Source of the DNA: Zavarzinella sp.
GTDB taxonomy: Bacteria; Planctomycetota; Planctomycetia; Gemmatales; Gemmataceae
Assembly (NCBI GenBank): GCA_041399155.1
Contig: JAWKTI010000004.1
Coordinates: forward strand, 124,001 to 188,000
Length of the DNA stretch: 64,000 nt
Direction: 5' to 3'
The stretch's first letter is position 1. The number at the start of each line of letters is the position of its first letter. Shown here in pieces: positions 54,453 through 63,865 of the stretch. Under the pieces are notes generated by a model that was not told the origin of the DNA, searched no databases, and was given only the letters and a program-made list of their open reading frames with translations. Position numbers and translations under genes: made by a program.

Positions 54453-56336
54453 TTATTTCCCAGTAAGCCATTTCTCATTGAACGCCACCACACCCATGCG
54501 GGAACCGGCGACGTAAATGGTGCTGTTTTCCGCCTGACATGCCGCCATGTATCCACCCACACCATCCAGTTGCCTGATGTGGGGCCAGGTTTTGCCATCA
54601 TCCTTCGACAGTGCGGCAAAGGTTTTGTTCTTGCCCACAAATTTGCCAGCGGTGTCGATGCTGATCAACAACAGATTGCCGCTGTTCAAACGCATTGCAC
54701 TTGCCTTCATGCCGGAACTGATGCCCGGGAACGGGCTGTTTTCCTGCTGCCAGGTGGCACCGAGGTCGCTGGAATATTGTACTGGCATTGGATTTGGCCC
54801 CCGTAGAAAATTGATGATTCGACCATCGTTTAATTCGGCAATCGCGGGGTGGATGGCATAACTTCCCGCAGTTTTTCGCATATCACCTGCCTGAACCTGC
54901 CAGGTTTTACCATTGTCTTTGCTGACGATCAATCGCTCATCTTTATGCACATCACCATCACATGCCACCACGATCGTGCCGTCTTTGGCTACCAGTGCGG
55001 AGCAAGGCTGGCTCAAAGGCATCACCGCATCCCTTGTGACCATCGCAATTGGTTTACTCCATGTAACACCATTGTCTTCCGACCACCGCACGATATCGGT
55101 GGCGTAATCCCAGCCAATCAACGATTGCGTGCAGAAGTGGTAAATCCGCTTACCATGGGTCAGCAGCACCGGTGCGTGATCATTCACATCGGGGATGTCA
55201 AAAAACAGACAGGCGGGATCCCAGGTATCACTACCCGCCCGCAATCGGCTACAGGCCAGGGTCATTTCGCGTCCAGGCTCCCCCACGGTGGTATACCAGG
55301 CCATCAGCACATCACCATTGGGGCAAACAGTGACCGCACCGTAATGGTTATGGTTGGAGAAGATTGGCCCAAACATATTCGGTGGCAGTTTGGGATTCTT
55401 TTTTTCAGCAAGGTAATTGATGTAATTCGTGCTGGGCAGTTCCTTTGGATTCTTCTTTTCCTGAACTACGTTTACCTGATAGGGCAGCACTTCACGTGGA
55501 ACTGGTTTGGTTGCAGGCAATTCCCCCTGCACCACGCGGAAGCCGGTTTGCATGTTGGCATCGTGGGGCAAAAACCCAGAACGATTGGCCGATCTGGCAT
55601 ATCGGGCTGCTGGAAAACTGCGTGCAGGTTGATGGAAACACCAGCCGCGTGCCACGCGGGCGTCGCCATCGGCACGCCCCACCAGATCGGTCTGTGCGTG
55701 GGCCTCGTAGTAGGGGCCATACCAGTCGTGGCACCATTCCATCACATTGCCATGCATATCGTGCAGGCCGAAGGCATTTGCGGGAAACTTTCCCACTTCC
55801 ACAGTTGATTTGGTGGCACCCAGGTTTGCATGCATATCGCTGATCGTATCACCGGTATGATAGGTAGTGGTGGTACCTGCACGGCAGGCGTATTCCCACT
55901 CTGCCTCGGTGGGCAGGCGATAGGGTTTACCTTCCTTTTTGCTCAGCCAGGCACAAAAAGCAATCGCTTCATCCCAGGTGACAAACGTCACTGGCTCGTT
56001 ATCCCCCTTACTGACACCACGTTTCCCACGCCACTTACGGTGATCCGGATCGAATTGTTCAAATTGAGCATTAGTTACTTCTGTAGCACCCATCAGAAAC
56101 GACTTCGAGATCGTTACCATGTGGGCTGGGGATTCATCATGGTCGCGGGTCGCCCAATCAGCACGATCCACCGGTGCAATTTGGCCGTTGCCCATTTGGA
56201 ATTTGCCCGCAGGAATTTCCACCAGTTTCATGCCAATGGAATTGGTAACTGTTTTTTGTTCGGCAGCGGGCGAAACGCACCAGACAGCCGAGATTCCCCA
56301 CCATGCGAAGGCATATCCAAGTTTGAACCAATCCAT
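54453..56336 (-). CDS. Fusion of FGE-sulfatase-type domain with sialidase-like BNR propeller
   Basis: This is a 627-residue secreted protein (N-terminal hydrophobic segment to about residue 25). Residues about 30-270 are a formylglycine-generating-enzyme/SUMF1-like domain: GMKLVEIPAGKFQMG, EVTNAQFEQF, YRLPTEAEWEYACRAGT and FGLHDMHGNVMEWCHDWYG, with ARSANRSGF near its end. The Cys pair of true FGE is not evident. Residues about 300-625 are a sialidase-type propeller with repeated SxDxGxTW-like boxes (SEDNGVTWS, SKDNGKTW, SSDLGATW, SKDDGKTW). An exported glycan-related role is likely. AGGAG precedes the ATG. Confidence 0.83.
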   Translation of the reverse strand: MDWFKLGYAFAWWGISAVWCVSPAAEQKTVTNSIGMKLVEIPAGKFQMGNGQIAPVDRADWATRDHDESPAHMVTISKSFLMGATEVTNAQFEQFDPDHRKWRGKRGVSKGDNEPVTFVTWDEAIAFCAWLSKKEGKPYRLPTEAEWEYACRAGTTTTYHTGDTISDMHANLGATKSTVEVGKFPANAFGLHDMHGNVMEWCHDWYGPYYEAHAQTDLVGRADGDARVARGWCFHQPARSFPAARYARSANRSGFLPHDANMQTGFRVVQGELPATKPVPREVLPYQVNVVQEKKNPKELPSTNYINYLAEKKNPKLPPNMFGPIFSNHNHYGAVTVCPNGDVLMAWYTTVGEPGREMTLACSRLRAGSDTWDPACLFFDIPDVNDHAPVLLTHGKRIYHFCTQSLIGWDYATDIVRWSEDNGVTWSKPIAMVTRDAVMPLSQPCSALVAKDGTIVVACDGDVHKDERLIVSKDNGKTWQVQAGDMRKTAGSYAIHPAIAELNDGRIINFLRGPNPMPVQYSSDLGATWQQENSPFPGISSGMKASAMRLNSGNLLLISIDTAGKFVGKNKTFAALSKDDGKTWPHIRQLDGVGGYMAACQAENSTIYVAGSRMGVVAFNEKWLTGK

Positions 56337-56443
56337 GAATAACTCCTGAGAGAGCGAAGTTCCTTACAGGAACTGTTGTTTTGCAAGGGAAATATTCCAC
56401 GGCCATCATAAAATACTTTCATACTGATCACAAGGATGAACCG

Positions 56444-57097
56444 TTGGGCTTTTCTGCTGTATTATTCGATTTTGATGGGACACTAGCCAACAGCTATCCC
56501 GCAATTACTGCCAGTGCCAACCATGTGTTGAGCCACTATGGCAAGCCACCGATTTCCGAAGACCATCTGCGCATTCTGGTGGGGCACGGGCTTGAGCACC
56601 TGATGGATACCCTGCTGCCCGGAATAAATCCTGAAGAGGCGGCAGCAATCTATCGCGAACATCACCCATCGGTAATGTTTTCCCACACCGAACTGTTACC
56701 AGGCGTGGAAGTGGGGCTGGCACAACTGCACCAACGTGGGGTAAAAATGGGCGTTTGCAGCAATAAACCGTCCTACTTTACCCAGGAATTGTGCCGTGGG
56801 CTGAATATTCAGCACTATTTTGCCACGGTGCTTGGACCGGATCTGGTGCCCCAGCCAAAACCGGCTGCAGATATGGTCCATTCCGCCATCGAAACACTTC
56901 AGGCAAACCCAGCCAGCACCCTGTTTGTGGGTGATATGATTGTCGATATTCAAACCGCACGGAACGCACAGATTCCTGTATGGGTGGTGCCGACGGGTTC
57001 TAACAGTGAACAGGATTTGCTGGCAGCACAGCCAGACCGGTTTTTTGCAGATATGGGAGCGTTAATCGATTCGATTCTGAACAGTAATCACCACTAA
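56444..57097 (+). CDS. HAD-family phosphatase (phosphoglycolate phosphatase-like)
   Basis: The 217-residue HAD hydrolase has motif I VLFDFDGTLANS (nucleophile and acid Asp), motif II VCSNKPS, the Lys/motif III region PQPKPAADMV and motif IV FVGDMIVDIQTA. The helical cap type and length fit the Gph family, which removes 2-phosphoglycolate, though other phosphoesters are possible. No ATG is in frame near the start; TTG 56444 with AAGGA 7 bases ahead was chosen. A TTG at 56381 would add 21 residues. It shares a promoter region with the divergent FGE-sialidase gene. Confidence 0.82.
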   Translation: MGFSAVLFDFDGTLANSYPAITASANHVLSHYGKPPISEDHLRILVGHGLEHLMDTLLPGINPEEAAAIYREHHPSVMFSHTELLPGVEVGLAQLHQRGVKMGVCSNKPSYFTQELCRGLNIQHYFATVLGPDLVPQPKPAADMVHSAIETLQANPASTLFVGDMIVDIQTARNAQIPVWVVPTGSNSEQDLLAAQPDRFFADMGALIDSILNSNHH

Positions 57098-57513
57098 TCC
57101 GTGGGGGTGGTGCGACGCATCGATTTTTTCTCTGAATTCTGTTTCTTGTTGGTCAGGCGACGTTCTTTCGACCCACGACTGGGCTTGGTAGCCAGCCGTT
57201 TCTTGGGTATTTCCATTGCCAGTTGCAGCAAACGAGTGAGCTTCTCCACGCAATCGGTGCGATTCCGTTCCCGGTCCCGCGTGAGCTGCGAGGTAATAAT
57301 CACATCACCTTCACTGGTCAACCGCGTGGGAAAACGCTCCCGAAAACGGGTGCGCAGAAGGTCAGGCACGCTGGGGCTTTGTTCCAGCGACCAGCGCAGC
57401 ACCACTTTGGATGCCACTTTGTTGACATTCTGACCCCCCGGCCCACTGGCACGCACAAACGTCCAGTGGCATTCATCCAGGGGAATCTGGATCGTTGGGC
57501 TGACGGTAATCAT
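57094..57513 (-). CDS. arfB: Peptidyl-tRNA hydrolase ArfB (ribosome rescue)
   Basis: The 139-residue protein has the release-factor GGQ motif (SGPGGQNVNKVASKVVLRW, GGQ at 26-28) without the stop-codon reading domain. It has a basic C-terminal tail (KPSRGSKERRLTNKKQ) that enters the mRNA channel of stalled ribosomes. This is the ArfB/YaeJ design, which hydrolyses peptidyl-tRNA when no stop codon is present. Its 3' end overlaps that of the convergent HAD gene by 4 bp. Confidence 0.88.
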   Translation of the reverse strand: MITVSPTIQIPLDECHWTFVRASGPGGQNVNKVASKVVLRWSLEQSPSVPDLLRTRFRERFPTRLTSEGDVIITSQLTRDRERNRTDCVEKLTRLLQLAMEIPKKRLATKPSRGSKERRLTNKKQNSEKKSMRRTTPTD

Positions 57514-57581
57514 GATTTTATCCCTGAATAATCCTGTTTTCCTACTAACCTATTCGTAACTGGTTGTACGTTATTTCGCGA

Positions 57582-59309
57582 ATGATGCCAGAAGTTACAC
57601 CAAACGCACGCACGGTTTATGTGCCATTTCACCGAGAATGGCACCGACTATTATTTATTGTACTGCTGGTACTGCTTACCCGTGGGGTAATGATTGCCAG
57701 AACAGAAGTACCTTCGCGCGACTGCCTTATTTTCTGCCGTTACGCACGGCAACTGGATCAGCCACCGCTCGATCCGCAAAATCCTGCCCGCCGCTTTTCA
57801 GATGCGAAGGAAGTCATTCAGCGGTCCGATCATCCACCTGGCTTTCCATTCGCCATCTGGGGAATGGGCAAACTGCTTTCCCAGATCCGTGGGCCTCTGG
57901 AACCTACCGACTATATCTTTGCGGCACAACTGGTATCGGCATTCGCTGCAATCTTCATGATCTTCCCACATTACTGGATTGGCAGACGCTACCTGGGTGC
58001 GGCACCCGCTTTCTGGGGTACGCTGCTGTTTGCCATGATCCCTGTTTTTGCAGAAGTCAGCAGCGATGGGCTATCAGACACTCTCTATCTTGCGACAATT
58101 ACCACTGCCGTGTGGTTCGCGGTTGCGGGCAATCTTGCCCAAAATTTCCGATCTGCCCTCGCATGGTTCACCGCCAGTGGCTTTGCGTGCGGCGTTGCGT
58201 TCCTCATTCGGCCAGATGCCCTGATGGTTTTTGGCCTGATTGGGCTGTTTCTGTTCATCCGCATGATAATGTACATCCGCACCCGCGTGGGGGCCCAGGC
58301 GATGATCCAGGGGCTTGCCATGTTGTTGGGTGCCATCCTGTTTGCCGCACCGTATGTTTCGGTGATTGGCAAACTCACCAACAAACGCACCGGCCTGGGC
58401 CTGCTGGACTATTTTCTGACTGGTGAAATGGAAAAAACCTTTTACCAGCGAGCAGAACCACAGGAAAGCAAGTTGCCCGGAATCGTGGCACAGCCATTTG
58501 CTGCATGGTACCACCAGGATAAGCATGGGCATTTGCCGAAAGTCGTCTGGGCATTAAAGGCACTGGTACAGGAAATCTGCAAAACCAGCTTTTACATCCT
58601 GTTTTGTCTGAGCGCCCTGGCGTTGATCTTCCGTTTCCGGCAGTCAATGACACGCACCGGCATCCTGCTGCTGTTTCTGATGGTGGGCTACCTGGTGCAG
58701 TTGGTTTACGTGTCCTCCATGGCGGGGTATTTATCCCAGCGACACACCTTGTTTCCTGTAATGTGCATGAGCTTTTTTGCCATCCAGGGATTCTTCCTGA
58801 TTGGGCAGTGGGCAGCAGCAATCTGGAAAAAAGGCACCCCCATGCTGTGGACAACAATTTACCTGACGATAGCTGTCGCATCAACATTGCCACTGAACTT
58901 CAAAGCATTGCACGCCCACCGCGTGGGGCATCGTGCGGTAGGCATGTGGATGTACCACCATGTACCAGCAAATGCGGAAGTAATGGACCCATTTGGCTGG
59001 GCCAAGTTTTACGCAGGTAAATCAGACCTGGAATTTGGTTTTGAAACTCTTACCGTTTCATACCTGCTGCAGAATGGGTACAGTCCTGCAGAACCCAATG
59101 CGGAAAAATTCCCAAGACCGTACCGTGGCCCGGTAATTTACGTAGTTTTTGAGCCAAATTCCAAAACCAGCCACTCCCAGCTTCCCTACATCGCAGAAGT
59201 GCGCGAGTTCATGAAGCAGGGTGAGCTGGTATACCAGTATCCTGAAGATGTGCCCGCGAATGAGGCCAAGGTTGCTGTTTACCGCTGTCCTCCGTCACCC
59301 GAACCGTAG
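57582..59309 (+). CDS. GT39/ArnT-like membrane glycosyltransferase
   Basis: The 575-residue integral-membrane protein has about eleven hydrophobic helices. The first periplasmic loop holds RDCLIFCRYARQL and SDHPPGFPF, the Asp-containing sites used by PMT/ArnT-type enzymes to transfer sugars from polyprenyl phosphate. A soluble C-terminal part of about 120 residues (AEVMDPFGWAKFYAG) follows. Start ATG 57582 was used; a TTG at 57564 is possible. The acceptor is unknown. Confidence 0.8.
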   Translation: MMPEVTPNARTVYVPFHREWHRLLFIVLLVLLTRGVMIARTEVPSRDCLIFCRYARQLDQPPLDPQNPARRFSDAKEVIQRSDHPPGFPFAIWGMGKLLSQIRGPLEPTDYIFAAQLVSAFAAIFMIFPHYWIGRRYLGAAPAFWGTLLFAMIPVFAEVSSDGLSDTLYLATITTAVWFAVAGNLAQNFRSALAWFTASGFACGVAFLIRPDALMVFGLIGLFLFIRMIMYIRTRVGAQAMIQGLAMLLGAILFAAPYVSVIGKLTNKRTGLGLLDYFLTGEMEKTFYQRAEPQESKLPGIVAQPFAAWYHQDKHGHLPKVVWALKALVQEICKTSFYILFCLSALALIFRFRQSMTRTGILLLFLMVGYLVQLVYVSSMAGYLSQRHTLFPVMCMSFFAIQGFFLIGQWAAAIWKKGTPMLWTTIYLTIAVASTLPLNFKALHAHRVGHRAVGMWMYHHVPANAEVMDPFGWAKFYAGKSDLEFGFETLTVSYLLQNGYSPAEPNAEKFPRPYRGPVIYVVFEPNSKTSHSQLPYIAEVREFMKQGELVYQYPEDVPANEAKVAVYRCPPSPEP

Positions 59310-59536
59310 TTTGAAATCACCCATCCTGAAGCTCCTTTAGTGTAAACAAATATCCACTTTTCAACTGTTTTTAATAACAGTATTAGATAAGACGCACTTG
59401 GAGTGGGAAAGATTCCCGAAAAATGGAAAAATTTTGAAAAATAATTTTGAAGCATTGGGAGCAGGCTGTTAACTTGTTGCAGAAAAATACTTTTCAAGTA
59501 ATTTGTTGATAGATCAGATATTGATGAGTAGAGATC

Positions 59537-60001
59537 TTAAGTGGTGACAAGCGAATTGATCCCACCGTGAAAAGCAGCTACTCTGGATCCATTGATCCAT
59601 CCTAGCATTGCGTCAATAACTGACTCACGCGACACATGTTCTAAAAATAAGTCTTTCGCATCTTCAATGTATTCGGGTGCGGATTCCTTGAGTCTAAGTT
59701 GAATATCGGCAGGTGCAAGAGGCAAAAGAATCTCAGAAAGGACTGGCGCCCATTCGTCGATTCTGTCAAAGCATAATATCTGTTTCTGTTGTGTTTTTAC
59801 GAGATCAGCCAATTTTGTCTGTCCGCACTTAACGAGTGAAGTTCCATCATCATGACAAAGAATGCAGGGGCGGTGAGTACTTCTTCGGCTTGATTGCAGA
59901 AGCGCTTCTTGTATTGTCAAGTCGGGGCAACAAGACACCGTTAGAACTTTTTTTGCAACGACATCCGCGAAATGCAAACACAAGAAGTATCGCTGTGGCA
60001 A
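59537..60001 (-). CDS. Small protein of unknown function, possible beta-grasp N-terminus
   Basis: A 154-residue frame starts at a TTG (no ATG is available; the frame is open upstream to a stop at 60068-60070). Residues 1-80 alternate as strand-strand-helix-strand-strand-turn-strand (RYFLCLHF, KVLTVSC, TIQEALLQSS, PCILCHD, SLVKCGQT, KQILCFD), the order of ubiquitin-like beta-grasp folds. The rest is helical (EDAKDLFLEHVSRESVIDAML). No family is recognised and the fold is inferred from the pattern only. It lies 277 bp downstream of the CHAT gene on the same strand. Composition is less GC-rich than the CHAT gene. Confidence 0.5.
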   Translation of the reverse strand: MPQRYFLCLHFADVVAKKVLTVSCCPDLTIQEALLQSSRRSTHRPCILCHDDGTSLVKCGQTKLADLVKTQQKQILCFDRIDEWAPVLSEILLPLAPADIQLRLKESAPEYIEDAKDLFLEHVSRESVIDAMLGWINGSRVAAFHGGINSLVTT

Positions 60002-60277
60002 TGGGTAAAGTCGTTGATGGGCTAATTTGCTTGCAATGGTCCGGGTGGAGTTCAGTGCCGCGGTCGATCACACCCGGAGAGCGCAACGCCGAGAAATGAA
60101 TTACCCTCGGCCTGTCGGTCCTAAGCGTGCTGGTGAACTCGGCTTACGCGCGTCGGGCCAGCAGACAGGAAGGCAAGGATGGATTCTCGCCAAGCCCGGC
60201 GTTGGGCTGGAGAGTGACGCGATCGCGACTGCATCTTAGGCGGGCTGCTCGGAGTTGCTCCACCTTGGCGCAGGCGC

Positions 60278-63200
60278 CTATCCTTCGCCGTAAATGACGT
60301 AGGCAGCCCAAGCACCTGGGTGTTCCATCATCACGCCGAGATTGCCGTCAAGGCACGCTCTTTGGGTAGCGGCCAAGCTCGCTACCAGCCCAGAACCGGA
60401 GAGGACATGTCGGTAAAACTCGTTCTGGAATAGACGTGCCTCGTGATCGGCAACAGGCCACAAACTTCCCATGACGGCGACGGCGCCTGCGTACAGGAAA
60501 GCGCCCACCAGGCCACGGGGGAGCGCACGGCGGTTGTCATGCATTCCACCGGTGCGACACCCAGCGAGGTTCACGAAGCAACCCGGCTTGAACCTGATCT
60601 CGGTCAATACCCGCCCGTCGGTCAGGTCTCCGCTGTCCCTATTCATCGGGTCGGGAGCAAGCAGCAGGCGCGATAGGTTCGAACCCGAAAGGTCACCCCC
60701 AGCGTGGCACGCGAAGTGCAACACATCACTCTGCACGGCAATTTGCTTGAGGGCCGTGACAGAAGCTCGATCTCGAACAAATATCTCTGCATCCAGATTG
60801 TGCCTTTGGAACAACGTGACGATTTCTGCCGCCTCGTCTTCTGCATGTGGCAATGAACCACAGTCACTGCGGTCCGGGTTCCCGAAGCAAGCGATCGTTT
60901 TGAACTTAGAACGTGACGAGCGCAAAACGGCAGTGAAAACCTCGCCGCTCTGGATATACGAAATGCTAATCCTACGACAAAGAGGCTCAGAGTCGAACGG
61001 GAGCGAGGAGAGCGAGAGCCGCGGGAATGCATCGTGAGTAGAAAACACGAGGCGGTCGGTGGGTGCTCGGCTCCGAAGCCGATCTTGATGTGGCGACAGG
61101 ATCATCTCCGCCCACTGAGACCTGGAGAGCTGGTCGAACATCGGCTTGCCGTCGGCATTAAGAGGCCAAGGCGTCAGTCGGTAAGTGCACCCATCGGCAC
61201 CAATCATATAGGACCACAGCCCACGGGCCTCGGGGTAGATTCCCAGAAAGACTGTAGCCGAGCCAAGGGCATCGAGACGTCTCAAGAACTCACCGGGTCG
61301 CGGGAACTCTAGACCTGCGGCGTCGCACTGCAGGAGGTAGCCTGGATCACGAACTGTTAACGAACGGGTAAGGTGCTCGATCTCCAGCTCAACCGCGTCA
61401 ATATCTGACTGAATCGCTCGGAGATTACCCCTATCCCAAACCGCACTGAGACGCAGTTCTTCCCGCCGTTCCCTGAGCGCAACAAGTTCAGCCCGATCCT
61501 TGTTCACCACGACCTGGTCGCCGTCCAAACCACGTCGGCCTATTGCAATTGCCGTGGGCAGAGCCTTAACTGTCTCTGTAACGAGGAAAACCTCTATCGG
61601 CTCCGCACCAAACTCGGAAGCCATCATCGCTCCGATGGCAAACTGTTCTGCCTGCCCGATATAGTTTCCGATGTGTTGGCCGGAGCTCACAGCAAGATGA
61701 ACGCATTCACGGGCCGCGCTTCGATAGTGCTCGAGCGCCTTTCCTCCGTCCTTCTCGTCTATCGCAATGTCGCCAAGACAATGGTGAGCCACCGCCAGCT
61801 GCTCATGCCCCCCGACTCGCGCTGCATACTCCATCATCTTTTCGGCGTAGCGCTTCGACTCCAGTATACGCCCAGCCCTCCCATGTATGTAAGAAAGATG
61901 GCCGGCCTGGATGGCGGCGAAGCGCCAACCCTCAACTGCGATGCTTATCGATAGCGCCCTCTCAAACAGTTTGCAGCCTATGTCGCGAAGTGCAGCTGAT
62001 GACATTGGACCCTTGAAACGCCGTTCGTATTCCCTCACCGCTTCGTCAAGCGATTCCCTAAGCTCTGCATCGTGTCGCGAATCCCTTATCCTTGGATTGC
62101 CACCGCTCGCCATCCTCGTAGAGCCTGTGCAGACCACAGAAAGGCCATCAATGTGATCCGCCAAATGCATGACAACGGTCGCCCAATTGGCCATAGACCC
62201 GCTTAGGGCATGTTGAGCCGCAATCGAACGCGCTACAGCCTCTCCATCATCTGGGTTCGCTTCCGCGGTGGATTGCACCTCACTGGTCATTTTTTCGAGG
62301 CGAGGCAAGCATTCCGCGTAGCCTGCCACCGACTCGGCGATTTTCCCTGTCATATGATTCAAAGAGGCTTGCGCTTCACGCTCCTGAAAGATGCTGAGTT
62401 CGTATTTCGATTCGTCGATAAGCTCGCTTGAATCCTGGAGAAACCCCGATCGTAACAAGAGTGACTGTTCCGCCTCGCCGAGTGCCTGCACTTGTTCCGC
62501 CTCGCCAAGTCGGAGCGCCATCTCTACCTTTCTTTTCATCGGATCGCTGTCATCGACCTCGTCAAGAAGGTCGCGGGCCGCCGCGACAGCTGCCTCAGCC
62601 ATGCCGTTTTCACTGATGGTTCTAAGGGCTTGTGCTGTGACCCCCGCCAGTAGCACGCGGGCTGGAATTGGGAGACCTTTAAGCCGGGCACACTCCTCAG
62701 CGATGACTGCTACGATCACCACCTCATAAGGATCTCTAGCTCCTCCGTGTTCAGGCAGGGAAGGCACAACAACAGGCCAATCGTGGCCGACCGCGGAAGC
62801 CACCTCCCGGACCGCCTTCAGGGTTGCCCCGAGCGGCGCGAATCCACTGCGAACTTTTTCGGCTTGGTCCGAGACAAACGTCCTCATGTCCAAGGGGAAG
62901 TCTTCGGAATCGTCCTGTTGCTGCGAATATGAGACGAGTTCCTTAAGGTTGTATGCGACTCCGAACACCATCATTCGAGGGCCTTCCTGGCCCGGTTGGG
63001 CACGTAGCCAATCATTAACACCGCTGTCACGAAGTAGCTGTTGGAAGCGAACTTCGAGCACTCGGTCCACGGTCTTGTCACGGACCGTCCCCGGTGGGGG
63101 TTGATAGATTAGGAGCGATGGGCCAAATACATAAGCACAAGACAACAAAGACAACGCATCATTATCAGGAGTTGGCTCCTCTACAGCCCAAACACGCAGT

Positions 63201-63853
63201 GGTTCGACTAGCTCGCCACTGCAAGCGTTGCAGCGCGAGTTGTTAATTAGGCCCTCGCGAAGGGGTTCCAATAGGGCGGGCTCAGTGACAAGATTAACGA
63301 CGAACGCGCGAACTTCGAGTCGATATTCCCCGCAAGCCGGACATCTCAGGACAAGCATGGACCATCGTGACCCCGGTCTTGGACGGTGAGGCAACAGGCT
63401 GGCGCGCTTTCCAATTAGCCTGCTGACCTCATCGGTCAGGCGCCCTTGGTCGTTCGGCAGAATGTAGGTTGGCCCGCTCGCGGGCACGATTCCTTCCACC
63501 AAATCGAGCGTGAATTGCATAAAAGGAGGCGCATAAAAGGAGGGCTTCCGCTCCGGCTGGATGGAACCCTCCAGGGAAGCTCCAAATCGATTCTGTACCA
63601 GCTGGTTGTAGATTCGATTGTGCAGCACCTCGAAGAAAGCGTAATAGCGCTCTTCCAGGATGTTAGATCTGGGGTCGTCCTGCTGGTAATGCTTTTGGAA
63701 GTAGTTCCGCAATAGTGCGTGGAAGATTGGCGCCCTGAGGACGGGAAGATCGTCAATGGCATGGCCAAGTTCATCGCAATCACGAGCTGAAAAGAAGGCT
63801 TCGTAGCCTTGGTCGATCTCGTCCTCAGTGAACCCATCGAAATGAGTCGGCAT
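60278..63853 (-). CDS. CpXC-helical repeat-CHAT (caspase-like) protease
   Basis: The 1191-residue protein has four parts. Residues 1-165 are helical. Residues 165-230 form a CpXC-like zinc module: CPACG (171-175) and CNAC (208-211) around LVTEPALLEPLREGL. Residues about 370-800 are helical and TPR-like (GHEQLAVAHHCLGDIAIDE). The C-terminal CHAT domain holds the catalytic pair in VLHFACHAGG (His1050) and NLAGCRTGG (Cys1099), with SLPHAEDEAAEIV before and GAVAVMGSLWPVAD after. CHAT proteases cut partner proteins in several immune-type systems; the target here is unknown. ATG 63853 with AAAGGTGG ahead was chosen over GTG 63862. Codon use favours GAG and GAC, unlike the rest of the window. Confidence 0.85.
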   Translation of the reverse strand: MPTHFDGFTEDEIDQGYEAFFSARDCDELGHAIDDLPVLRAPIFHALLRNYFQKHYQQDDPRSNILEERYYAFFEVLHNRIYNQLVQNRFGASLEGSIQPERKPSFYAPPFMQFTLDLVEGIVPASGPTYILPNDQGRLTDEVSRLIGKRASLLPHRPRPGSRWSMLVLRCPACGEYRLEVRAFVVNLVTEPALLEPLREGLINNSRCNACSGELVEPLRVWAVEEPTPDNDALSLLSCAYVFGPSLLIYQPPPGTVRDKTVDRVLEVRFQQLLRDSGVNDWLRAQPGQEGPRMMVFGVAYNLKELVSYSQQQDDSEDFPLDMRTFVSDQAEKVRSGFAPLGATLKAVREVASAVGHDWPVVVPSLPEHGGARDPYEVVIVAVIAEECARLKGLPIPARVLLAGVTAQALRTISENGMAEAAVAAARDLLDEVDDSDPMKRKVEMALRLGEAEQVQALGEAEQSLLLRSGFLQDSSELIDESKYELSIFQEREAQASLNHMTGKIAESVAGYAECLPRLEKMTSEVQSTAEANPDDGEAVARSIAAQHALSGSMANWATVVMHLADHIDGLSVVCTGSTRMASGGNPRIRDSRHDAELRESLDEAVREYERRFKGPMSSAALRDIGCKLFERALSISIAVEGWRFAAIQAGHLSYIHGRAGRILESKRYAEKMMEYAARVGGHEQLAVAHHCLGDIAIDEKDGGKALEHYRSAARECVHLAVSSGQHIGNYIGQAEQFAIGAMMASEFGAEPIEVFLVTETVKALPTAIAIGRRGLDGDQVVVNKDRAELVALRERREELRLSAVWDRGNLRAIQSDIDAVELEIEHLTRSLTVRDPGYLLQCDAAGLEFPRPGEFLRRLDALGSATVFLGIYPEARGLWSYMIGADGCTYRLTPWPLNADGKPMFDQLSRSQWAEMILSPHQDRLRSRAPTDRLVFSTHDAFPRLSLSSLPFDSEPLCRRISISYIQSGEVFTAVLRSSRSKFKTIACFGNPDRSDCGSLPHAEDEAAEIVTLFQRHNLDAEIFVRDRASVTALKQIAVQSDVLHFACHAGGDLSGSNLSRLLLAPDPMNRDSGDLTDGRVLTEIRFKPGCFVNLAGCRTGGMHDNRRALPRGLVGAFLYAGAVAVMGSLWPVADHEARLFQNEFYRHVLSGSGLVASLAATQRACLDGNLGVMMEHPGAWAAYVIYGEG

Positions 63854-63865
63854 GGCAACCACCTT

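Noticed and set aside
57223..57531. Plus-strand frame opposite arfB
   Set aside because: The minus-strand GGQ protein is clearly real; this frame is its shadow.
60471..61037. 188-codon plus-strand frame inside the CHAT gene
   Set aside because: It lies opposite the conserved CHAT catalytic region; long shadow frames are expected in GC-rich DNA.
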